This document shows positions 1-6,215 of a DNA stretch of 25,697 nt, piece by piece (within the stretch, counting starts at the first letter, position 1; the number at the start of each line of letters is the position of its first letter). This DNA comes from Microbacteriaceae bacterium. GTDB lineage: Bacteria > Actinomycetota > Actinomycetes > Actinomycetales > Microbacteriaceae. The stretch spans positions 1 to 25,697 of the forward strand of contig CANGNR010000005.1 of assembly GCA_947455385.1 (NCBI GenBank), in the 5' to 3' direction. Under the pieces are notes generated by a model that had not been told where the DNA came from, searched no databases, and was given only the letters and a program-made list of their open reading frames with translations. The position numbers and the translations under genes are program-made.

Positions 1-1920
1 ACTGGTGCGATGTCTTACGGTTCGATTTCGCCGGAGGCCCACGAGACCTTGGCAATCGCGATGAACCGCCTCGGCGGCAAGTCGAACACCGGCGAGGGCG
101 GCGAAGACGTCGAGCGTCTGCTCGACCCAACTCGTCGCAGCGCGATCAAGCAGGTCGCATCGGGTCGCTTCGGTGTCACCTCGATGTACCTGAGCAACGC
201 AGACGACATCCAGATCAAGATGGCGCAGGGCGCTAAGCCGGGCGAGGGGGGCCAGTTGCCACCGACCAAGGTTTACCCGTGGATCGCGCGCACTCGTCAC
301 GCAACCGCTGGAGTTGGCCTGATTTCGCCGCCGCCGCACCACGACATCTATTCGATTGAAGACCTCAAGCAGCTGATCTTTGACCTCAAGCGAGCCAACC
401 GTGCCGCTCGAGTGCACGTCAAGCTCGTTTCGCAGGTTGGCATCGGCACAGTTGCCGCCGGAGTGGCTAAGGCAAAGGCAGACGTCATCCTGGTTTCTGG
501 CCACGATGGCGGAACCGGCGCCAGCCCGCTGAACTCGCTCAAGCACGCGGGAACCCCATGGGAGCTTGGCCTCGCCGAGACCCAGCAGACCCTGATGCTC
601 AACGACCTGCGCGGTCGCGTCTCGGTTCAGGTCGACGGTCAGATGAAGACCGGTCGCGACGTTATCGTTGCTGCCCTGCTCGGCGCCGAGGAATACGGCT
701 TCGCTACCGCTCCACTGGTGGTTTCTGGCTGCATCCTTATGCGCGTCTGCCACCTCGACACATGCCCTGTCGGCGTTGCCACCCAGAACCCTGTTCTGCG
801 CGAGCGCTTCACCGGCAAGCCGGAGTTCGTCGAGACCTTCTTCGAGTTCCTAGCCGAAGAGGTTCGCGAATACCTCGCCGCCCTCGGGTTTAGAACCCTC
901 GATGACGCAATCGGACACAGCGAGTTCCTCGACGTCAACCGTGCGCTCAGCCACTGGAAGGCCGACGGACTCGACCTGAGCCCGATTCTCGCCGCTCCTT
1001 CGGTGCCGGCCGGTTCGCCTCGTCGTCACGAGACCAACCAAGACCACGAGCTCGAGAATCACTTCGACCACAAGCTCATCGCCGGCGCAGCCCAAACCCT
1101 CAAGGATGGCTCCGCGGTCAAGCTCGAGCTTGCCATCACCAACGTCGACCAAGCGGTTGGCACCATGCTCGGCAACGAGCTGACCAAGCGTTTTGGCGCC
1201 GAGGCTCTGCCAGAGGCCACCATCGACGTGCACCTGCGCGGTGCCGCCGGTCAGTCGTTCGGAGCATTTATGCCTCGCGGCATCAAGCTGACCCTCGAGG
1301 GCGACGCCAACGACTACGTCGGCAAGGGCCTCTCTGGCGGTTCTATCGTCGTTCGCCCAGACCGCGACTCGATCTATCCGGCCGAGCAAAACATCATCGC
1401 CGGAAACGTCATCGGTTACGGCGCTACCTCGGGCAAGATTCTGCTTCGCGGAATCGCCGGCGAACGCTTCTTGGTTCGCAACTCGGGTGCGACGGCTGTA
1501 GTTGAGGGCGTTGGCGACCACGCGCTCGAATACATGACCGGTGGCGTTGCCGTCATCCTTGGCCGCACCGGCAGAAACCTCGGAGCGGGCATGTCTGGTG
1601 GTGTCGCTTACGTTTACAAACTGCGTGCCGACAAGATCAACCACGAAGCCCTGCAGGCTGGAGAACTTCACGTTGGCGAGCTCGAGGCGGCAGACGTTGC
1701 TCGACTCAAGGAGCTGCTGACCCTGCACGCGAGCGAGACCGGTTCGCTGCTGGCGACCAACCTGCTCGGGAACTTCGACACCGAGGTCGCAAACTTCAGC
1801 CGCGTGCTGCCGCGCGACTTCGCAAACGTCGTGCGCATTCGAGAAAACGCCGTTGCCCAGGGAGTAGACCCAGACGGCGACGTGGTTTGGAAGCAGATTC
1901 TGGAGGTCACCAATGGCTGA
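1..1920 (+). CDS. gltB: Glutamate synthase large (alpha) subunit, C-terminal part, 5'-truncated by the window
   Basis: The frame is open from the first base, so the start and the glutaminase and central domains lie upstream. About 639 codons remain of a protein that is normally near 1500 residues. The enzyme makes two glutamates from glutamine and 2-oxoglutarate in the cytoplasm. The visible part begins in the FMN-binding synthase barrel (TGAMSYGSISPEAH). It carries the 3Fe-4S cysteine cluster C-x5-C-x4-C, with Cys codons at 730, 748 and 763 in CILMRVCHLDTCPVG. After about position 1080 comes the C-terminal Gly-rich beta-helix domain typical of GltB. The stop overlaps the gltD start by 8 bases (ATGGCTGA at 1913-1920), so the two subunits are probably translationally coupled. 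Family identity is secure. The promoter and N-terminus cannot be assessed. Confidence 0.97.
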   Translation, partial: TGAMSYGSISPEAHETLAIAMNRLGGKSNTGEGGEDVERLLDPTRRSAIKQVASGRFGVTSMYLSNADDIQIKMAQGAKPGEGGQLPPTKVYPWIARTRHATAGVGLISPPPHHDIYSIEDLKQLIFDLKRANRAARVHVKLVSQVGIGTVAAGVAKAKADVILVSGHDGGTGASPLNSLKHAGTPWELGLAETQQTLMLNDLRGRVSVQVDGQMKTGRDVIVAALLGAEEYGFATAPLVVSGCILMRVCHLDTCPVGVATQNPVLRERFTGKPEFVETFFEFLAEEVREYLAALGFRTLDDAIGHSEFLDVNRALSHWKADGLDLSPILAAPSVPAGSPRRHETNQDHELENHFDHKLIAGAAQTLKDGSAVKLELAITNVDQAVGTMLGNELTKRFGAEALPEATIDVHLRGAAGQSFGAFMPRGIKLTLEGDANDYVGKGLSGGSIVVRPDRDSIYPAEQNIIAGNVIGYGATSGKILLRGIAGERFLVRNSGATAVVEGVGDHALEYMTGGVAVILGRTGRNLGAGMSGGVAYVYKLRADKINHEALQAGELHVGELEAADVARLKELLTLHASETGSLLATNLLGNFDTEVANFSRVLPRDFANVVRIRENAVAQGVDPDGDVVWKQILEVTNG

Positions 1921-3373
1921 TCCAAGAGGATTCCTCAAGGTCACTGAGCGCGAGACCGCGCCACGCCGCCCGGTTTCGGTTCGCATCATGGACTGGAAAG
2001 AAGTCTATGAGCGCCGTCAGCAGGGTGTCGTTCAGCAGCAGGCCGGGCGATGCATGGACTGTGGCGTGCCGTTCTGCCACCAGGGCTGCCCGCTCGGCAA
2101 CCTGATTCCCGAGTGGAACGACCTCACTTGGCGCAACGATGGCCACGGAGCTATCGAGCGTCTGCACAAGACCAACAACTTTCCGGAGTTTACCGGCCGT
2201 CTCTGCCCGGCGCCTTGCGAGAGCTCCTGCGTGCTCGGCATCAACCAGCCAGCCGTCACGATCAAAGAGATCGAAGTCTCGATCATCGACCAGGCCTTCG
2301 ACAACGACTGGGTTCAGCCGCACGCACCAGAGCGCCTAACGGGCAAGACCGTTGCCGTGGTTGGTTCGGGCCCCGCGGGCTTGGCCGCCGCCCAGCAGCT
2401 CACCCGCGCCGGCCACACCGTTGCGGTCTACGAACGCGACGACAAAATCGGCGGCCTGCTTCGCTACGGCATCCCAGACTTCAAGATGGAAAAACAGCAC
2501 ATCGACCGCCGCATCGCGCAGATGGAGGCCGAGGGCACTCGCTTCCGTCCGGGCGTGGCCATCGGCATCGACATCAGCTGGGATGAACTGCGACGCCGCT
2601 ACGACGCCGTGCTCATCGCAACCGGCGCCACCAAGCCGCGCGACATCAAGGTTCCTGGCCGAGAACTAGACGGCGTGCACTTTGCCATGGAGTACCTAAC
2701 CCAGGCCAACCGAGTCGTCTCGTGCACCGAAGTTGCCGACCAGATCGTCGCCGACGGCAAGCACGTCGTGATTCTCGGCGGTGGCGACACCGGCGCAGAC
2801 TGCCTCGGCACCGCAACCCGCCAGGGCGCCCTGAGCGTGACCACACTCGCGATCGGCAAGCAGCCAGGCGAAGAGCGTCGCCCAGACCAGCCTTGGCCGA
2901 CTTTTCCGACCCTGTTCGAGGTTGCCAGCGCGCACGAGGAGTTCGGCGAGCGAAAGTACCTCGCTAGCACAGTCGAGTTTGTCGGCGAGAACGGCAAGGT
3001 CACTGGCGTCAAGGTCGCAGAGACCGAGTTCGTCGACGGCAAGCGCCTACCTAAGGCCGGCACCGAGCGCGTTATCCCCGCAGATTTGGTTCTTCTCGCT
3101 CTTGGCTTCACTGGAGTCGAGGGGGAGCAGCTCACCGAGCAGGCAGACATCGAGCTCTCGGGTCGCGGCGACGTCGTTCGCGACGCATCCTGGGCAACCA
3201 ACCAGGATGGCGTGTTCGTCGCCGGAGACGCCGGTCGCGGCCAGAGCCTGATCGTTTGGGCTATCGCCGAGGGTCGCGCCGCTGCGGCTTCGATCGACTC
3301 CTATCTAGAGGGTTCGACGACCCTGCCTTCGCCAGTTCGCACCACCGACATGCCGATTTCGATTTACAGCTAA
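1913..3373 (+). CDS. gltD: Glutamate synthase small (beta) subunit, NADPH-dependent
   Basis: This 486-residue flavoprotein feeds electrons from NADPH through FAD and iron-sulfur clusters to GltB. The N-terminal ferredoxin-like region has two cysteine groups: Cys47, 50, 55 and 59 (CMDCGVPFCHQGC) and Cys98, 102 and 106 (CPAPCESSC). The FAD dinucleotide-binding motif GSGPAG lies at 151-156. A second Rossmann motif for NADPH (GGGDTG) begins near residue 289. The C-terminal FAD motif GVFVAGDAGRG is also present. Length and motif order match bacterial GltD. The ATG at 1913 lies inside the end of gltB, an 8-base overlap, which fits coupled synthesis of the two subunits. No second promoter is evident between them. 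Confidence 0.97.
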   Translation: MADPRGFLKVTERETAPRRPVSVRIMDWKEVYERRQQGVVQQQAGRCMDCGVPFCHQGCPLGNLIPEWNDLTWRNDGHGAIERLHKTNNFPEFTGRLCPAPCESSCVLGINQPAVTIKEIEVSIIDQAFDNDWVQPHAPERLTGKTVAVVGSGPAGLAAAQQLTRAGHTVAVYERDDKIGGLLRYGIPDFKMEKQHIDRRIAQMEAEGTRFRPGVAIGIDISWDELRRRYDAVLIATGATKPRDIKVPGRELDGVHFAMEYLTQANRVVSCTEVADQIVADGKHVVILGGGDTGADCLGTATRQGALSVTTLAIGKQPGEERRPDQPWPTFPTLFEVASAHEEFGERKYLASTVEFVGENGKVTGVKVAETEFVDGKRLPKAGTERVIPADLVLLALGFTGVEGEQLTEQADIELSGRGDVVRDASWATNQDGVFVAGDAGRGQSLIVWAIAEGRAAAASIDSYLEGSTTLPSPVRTTDMPISIYS

Positions 3374-3391
3374 AACAACTACCAAAGGCCT

Positions 3392-3411
3392 CCTCGGTAG
3401 TGTTACCGAGG
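3392..3411 (+). other. Perfect hairpin in the gltD-pyk gap (weak terminator or pyk leader element)
   Basis: CCTCGGTA (3392-3399) and TACCGAGG (3404-3411) are exact reverse complements around a GTGT loop, giving an 8-bp GC-rich stem. It lies in the 61-base space between the gltD stop and the pyk ATG, 23 bases before the start codon. No run of T follows, so it is not a standard intrinsic terminator. It could be a U-less actinobacterial terminator of gltBD or a structure in the pyk 5' untranslated region. The structure is visible in the sequence. Its role is unknown. Confidence 0.55.
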
Positions 3412-3434
3412 GTAACCACCAGAAGAGGAAAACC

Positions 3435-4850
3435 ATGAGACGCGCGAAAATCGTCGCAACACTCGGACCAGCAGTTTCGAGCTACGAGAAGCTCCGAGAA
3501 ATCATCGACGCAGGCGTTGACATCGCCCGCATGAACCTGAGCCACGGCTCATACGAGGTTCACGAAGAGATCTACCGCACGGTTCGCAAGGCCGCTGCCG
3601 ACTCGGGCAAGAACATCGGCGTCTTCGTCGACCTTCAGGGTCCAAAGATTCGCCTCGGCAAGTTCGCCGACGGCCCAGTCATGCTCGAAAAGGGCGCGAC
3701 CTTCAAGATCACCATCGAAGACATCCTCGGTGACGTCAACGTCTGTGGCACCACCTTCAAGGGTCTGCCAGGCGACGTCAAGGTCGGCGACCTGCTGCTC
3801 ATCGACGACGGCAAGGTAACTCTCAAGGCCACCGAGGTCAGCGACACCACCGTGACCACCGTGGTCGAGGTTCCTGGCCCTGTCTCGAACAACAAGGGCA
3901 TCAACCTCCCGGGCGTCGCAGTGAACGTTCCTGCGCTGTCTGAAAAAGACGAGGATGACCTTCGCTGGGGCATCAAGCTCGGCGTCGACATGATCGCTCT
4001 CTCGTTCGTTCGCAATGCATCCGACATCGTCCGAGTTCACGAGATCATGCGCGAAGAGGGCAAGTTCTTGCCGGTCATCGCCAAGATCGAGAAGCCACAG
4101 GCCGTTGCCGCCCTCGAAGAGATCATCGACGCATTCGACGGCATCATGGTTGCCCGCGGTGACCTGGGTGTCGAGCTGCCACTCGAGCAGGTTCCTCTGG
4201 TTCAGAAGCGTGCCATCGAACTCGCTCGCCGCTGGGCAAAGCCTGTCATCGTGGCCACCCAGATGCTCGAGACCATGATCACCGCATCGCGCCCAACCCG
4301 CGCCGAGGCCAGCGACGTTGCCAACGCAGTCTTGGATGGCGCCGATGCGCTCATGCTTTCGGGCGAGACCTCGGTTGGCGAGTTCCCGGTTGACGTGGTT
4401 TCGGTCATGGCTCGAATTATCGAGTCGACCGAAGACAACGGCCTCGACCGCATTCCGCCACTGGGCACCCGTCCACACACTCACGCCGGTGCGGTTTCGC
4501 TTGCTGCCGTAGAGATCGCCGAGCTGCTCGGCTCAAAGTTCGTCTGCGTCTTCACCGAGTCGGGCGACTCACTTCGCCGTGTCGCTCGCCTGCGCAGCAG
4601 CGTGCCCATCTTGGCCTTCACCCCAAACCCAGAGACCCAGCGTCGCCTGGCTCTCGTTTGGGGCGCTAAGACCTACCTCGTTGACCAGGTCAAGCACACC
4701 GACCAGATGATGGCTCAAGTTGACGCCGTGGTCTTGGCTCAGGGTCTTTGCCAGGTCGGCGACGAGGTCGTCGTCGTGGCCGGCACCCCGCCTGGCATCC
4801 AGGGCTCGACCAACTCGCTTCGCGTGCACAAGGTCGGTTCGCTGGGCTAG
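3435..4850 (+). CDS. pyk: Pyruvate kinase
   Basis: Converts phosphoenolpyruvate and ADP to pyruvate and ATP, the last step of glycolysis. The 471-residue length is usual for actinobacterial pyruvate kinase. The N-terminal barrel motif ARMNLSHG carries Arg32, Asn34, Ser36 and His37. The active-site segment has Lys217 and Glu219 (AKIEKPQ) and Asp243 (ARGDLG), with TQMLETM downstream. Residue 71 is Lys, in QGPKIR. In this family Glu at that position goes with K+ dependence and Lys with K+ independence, so this enzyme is predicted to be K+-independent (inference). The ATG has a Shine-Dalgarno sequence, AGAGG at 3424-3428, six bases upstream. The transcript ends at the strong hairpin at 4873-4906. 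The gene follows gltBD on the same strand. Confidence 0.97.
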   Translation: MRRAKIVATLGPAVSSYEKLREIIDAGVDIARMNLSHGSYEVHEEIYRTVRKAAADSGKNIGVFVDLQGPKIRLGKFADGPVMLEKGATFKITIEDILGDVNVCGTTFKGLPGDVKVGDLLLIDDGKVTLKATEVSDTTVTTVVEVPGPVSNNKGINLPGVAVNVPALSEKDEDDLRWGIKLGVDMIALSFVRNASDIVRVHEIMREEGKFLPVIAKIEKPQAVAALEEIIDAFDGIMVARGDLGVELPLEQVPLVQKRAIELARRWAKPVIVATQMLETMITASRPTRAEASDVANAVLDGADALMLSGETSVGEFPVDVVSVMARIIESTEDNGLDRIPPLGTRPHTHAGAVSLAAVEIAELLGSKFVCVFTESGDSLRRVARLRSSVPILAFTPNPETQRRLALVWGAKTYLVDQVKHTDQMMAQVDAVVLAQGLCQVGDEVVVVAGTPPGIQGSTNSLRVHKVGSLG

Positions 4851-4872
4851 TCAGCAAGCATTCGCTTAAAGC

Positions 4873-4906
4873 AAAAGAGCGGGTCCCAGATGGGATCCGC
4901 TCTTTT
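4873..4906. terminator. Bidirectional intrinsic terminator between pyk and tRNA-Leu
   Basis: A 15-bp stem (4873-4887 with 4892-4906, one G-T pair) closes a 4-base loop AGAT. The stem base is A-rich on the left and T-rich on the right, and the top strand continues as TTTTCTTT. Read in either direction it looks like a rho-independent terminator, so it can end both pyk on the plus strand and the tRNA gene on the minus strand. It is the clearest terminator in the window. Confidence 0.9.
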
Positions 4907-4914
4907 CTTTATTG

Positions 4915-4997
4915 TGCCGAAGGTGGGACTCGAACCCACACGCCCTTTCGAGCAAAGCATTTTGAGTGCTCCGCGTCTGCCATTTCGCCACTTCGGC
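4915..4997 (-). tRNA. tRNA-Leu, anticodon CAA (reads UUG)
   Basis: Read on the minus strand, the 83-base sequence folds as a class II tRNA. The 7-bp acceptor stem pairs GCCGAAG with CTTCGGC, and the discriminator base is A, as expected for leucine. The anticodon stem pairs GAGCA with TGCTT around the loop CTCAAAA, giving anticodon CAA. The long variable arm (GCTC/GGGC) is characteristic of Leu and Ser tRNAs. The T arm is GTGGG-TTCGAGT-CCCAC. CCA is not encoded. A possible -10 box, TAAACT, lies on the minus strand at 5014-5019, upstream of the 5' end. The gene is convergent with pyk and shares its terminator. Confidence 0.96.
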
Positions 4998-5083
4998 TCG
5001 ACACAACTCGACAAGTTTAGCCGAGCGCGCAGACCGATGGCTAATCGGCAAACGGGCCATCCTTGTTGGTCTTCGTTACCTAT

Positions 5084-5113
5084 TTGTCATAAAACGCTTA
5101 ACGAGGTTAAGGT
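5084..5113 (+). promoter_or_regulatory. pdtaR promoter, leaderless layout, overlapped by a palindrome
   Basis: TTGTCA (5084-5089) and TAAGGT (5108-5113) sit 18 bases apart and resemble -35 and -10 boxes. Exactly six bases separate the -10 from the ATG at 5120, so the transcript would start at or next to the A of the start codon. No Shine-Dalgarno sequence is present. The perfect inverted repeat CTTAAC-GAG-GTTAAG (5097-5111) covers the -10 region and could be an operator. The boxes are visible; the activity is inferred. Confidence 0.65.
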
Positions 5114-5119
5114 TGAGAC

Positions 5120-5704
5120 ATGTCTATCGAAGGTGTGCGCCGCGTAGTCGTGGCTGAGGACGAATCACTAATCCGCATGGATGTGGTTGAGACTCTGCGA
5201 GAACTCGGTTTTGAAGTCGTAGCAGACGTCGCCGACGGCGAGCAGGCTGTTGCCGCTGCCATCGAGCACAAGCCCGACCTGGTCGTAATGGACATCAAGA
5301 TGCCGGTCATGGATGGCATCACCGCGGCCGAGAAGATCTCGGCCCTCAAGATTCCCGTTGTCTTGCTCACCGCCTTCTCGCAGAAGGAGCTCGTCGACCG
5401 GGCCAGCGAGGCTGGAGCCATGGCATACGTTGTCAAGCCGTTCAGCGCAACCGACCTGCTGCCTGCCGTCGAGATCGCGATCAGCCGCCACCAGCAGTTC
5501 GTGGCTCTCGAGTCTGAGATTCAAGACCTTCAGGAGCGCTTCGAAACCCGCAAGCTAATCGACCGAGCCAAGGGCCTCCTAAACGCCAAGATGAACCTCA
5601 GCGAGCCAGAGGCTTTCCGCTGGATTCAGAAGGCTTCGATGGACCGTCGACTCACCATGCAAGAGGTCGCCCAGACCGTTATCGAACAGCTCGGCGAAAA
5701 GTAG
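5120..5704 (+). CDS. pdtaR: ANTAR-domain response regulator PdtaR
   Basis: This 194-residue two-component regulator has an N-terminal receiver domain (about residues 7-125) and a C-terminal ANTAR RNA-binding domain (about 128-190). The acidic pocket is in VVAEDES, the phospho-acceptor is Asp58 in VVMDIKMP, and the conserved Lys106 is in VVKPFS. A short coiled linker (ALESEIQDLQERFE) precedes ANTAR residues such as KGLLNAKMNLSEPEAFRWIQ. ANTAR proteins bind paired hexaloop hairpins in mRNA and act as antiterminators. In mycobacteria the partner kinase is PdtaS, which is encoded elsewhere, and no kinase gene is next to this one. The position after pyk and before polA matches the actinobacterial order. 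The mRNA is predicted to be leaderless. Confidence 0.95.
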   Translation: MSIEGVRRVVVAEDESLIRMDVVETLRELGFEVVADVADGEQAVAAAIEHKPDLVVMDIKMPVMDGITAAEKISALKIPVVLLTAFSQKELVDRASEAGAMAYVVKPFSATDLLPAVEIAISRHQQFVALESEIQDLQERFETRKLIDRAKGLLNAKMNLSEPEAFRWIQKASMDRRLTMQEVAQTVIEQLGEK

Positions 5705-5745
5705 CCGAAGAGGTTCATTCCTTTGTAGCGCTGAAGCGTGCTCTT

Positions 5746-6171
5746 TTAGAGGTCGCGCAAGAAGTTAGTGATGCGCACGGTGCTCAGGCGGCGCCCGGCT
5801 TCATCCGTGATTGCAATCTCGTGGGTCGCCAGGCTTCTCCCAAGCGAAATCGAAGTACAGGTTCCGGTGACCAGGCCCTCTTTGGCCGAACGCGAGTGCG
5901 ATGCGTTGACCTCGATGCCAACGGCGACCTTGCCCAGGGTCGATGCCCAAACGGTTGCCGCGAACGATCCGAGCGATTCCGCCAAGACCACGTAGGCCCC
6001 GCCGTGCACGAGTCCGAGGGGCTGGCGATTGCCCTCGACCGGCATGGTCGCGACCGCACGCTCGGCCGAAAGTTCGAGCAGTTTGATTCCCATGCGCTCG
6101 GCAAGTTCGCCCAGGCCACGCTCCTTTAGAAGCTTGGCGGCGGCCTCGCTGGTGATTGGCGCTTCAGTCAT
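5746..6171 (-). CDS. Hotdog-fold acyl-CoA thioesterase, MenI/YdiI-like (PaaI family)
   Basis: This 141-residue single hotdog domain has the family signature LGLVHGGAYVVLAESLGS, with His56 of HGG and the catalytic-type Glu65. Later segments, GIEVNASHSRSAKEG and GRSLATHEIAI, closely resemble E. coli YdiI (MenI) and EntH. MenI releases 1,4-dihydroxy-2-naphthoate from its CoA ester in menaquinone synthesis, and actinobacteria commonly use menaquinone. Nothing in the neighbourhood confirms the substrate, so a general proofreading or phenylacetate-type thioesterase remains possible. The ATG has a Shine-Dalgarno sequence, GGAGG, five bases upstream. The gene is convergent with pdtaR and divergent from polA across a 44-base gap. 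Confidence 0.88.
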   Translation of the reverse strand: MTEAPITSEAAAKLLKERGLGELAERMGIKLLELSAERAVATMPVEGNRQPLGLVHGGAYVVLAESLGSFAATVWASTLGKVAVGIEVNASHSRSAKEGLVTGTCTSISLGRSLATHEIAITDEAGRRLSTVRITNFLRDL

Positions 6172-6203
6172 CCTGGCCTCCGAAACATAGTCGCAACGGC
6201 AAG

Positions 6204-6209
6204 TAGCAT
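6204..6209 (+). promoter_or_regulatory. polA -10 box, leaderless layout
   Basis: TAGCAT is followed by exactly six bases (TGCCTT) and then the GTG start at 6216. There is no Shine-Dalgarno sequence and I see no convincing -35 box. The spacing equals that of the pdtaR, coaE and uvrA starts, suggesting transcription begins at the start codon. The divergent thioesterase gene uses the same 44-base gap. Confidence 0.5.
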
Positions 6210-6215
6210 TGCCTT

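Noticed and set aside
850..1989. Open frame of 379 codons antisense to gltB
   Set aside because: This is a codon-bias shadow of gltB. It shows no family motifs and no plausible promoter or Shine-Dalgarno sequence.
3549..4484. Open frame of 311 codons antisense to pyk
   Set aside because: Its low-complexity Asp/Val-rich translation mirrors pyk codons. It has no independent support.
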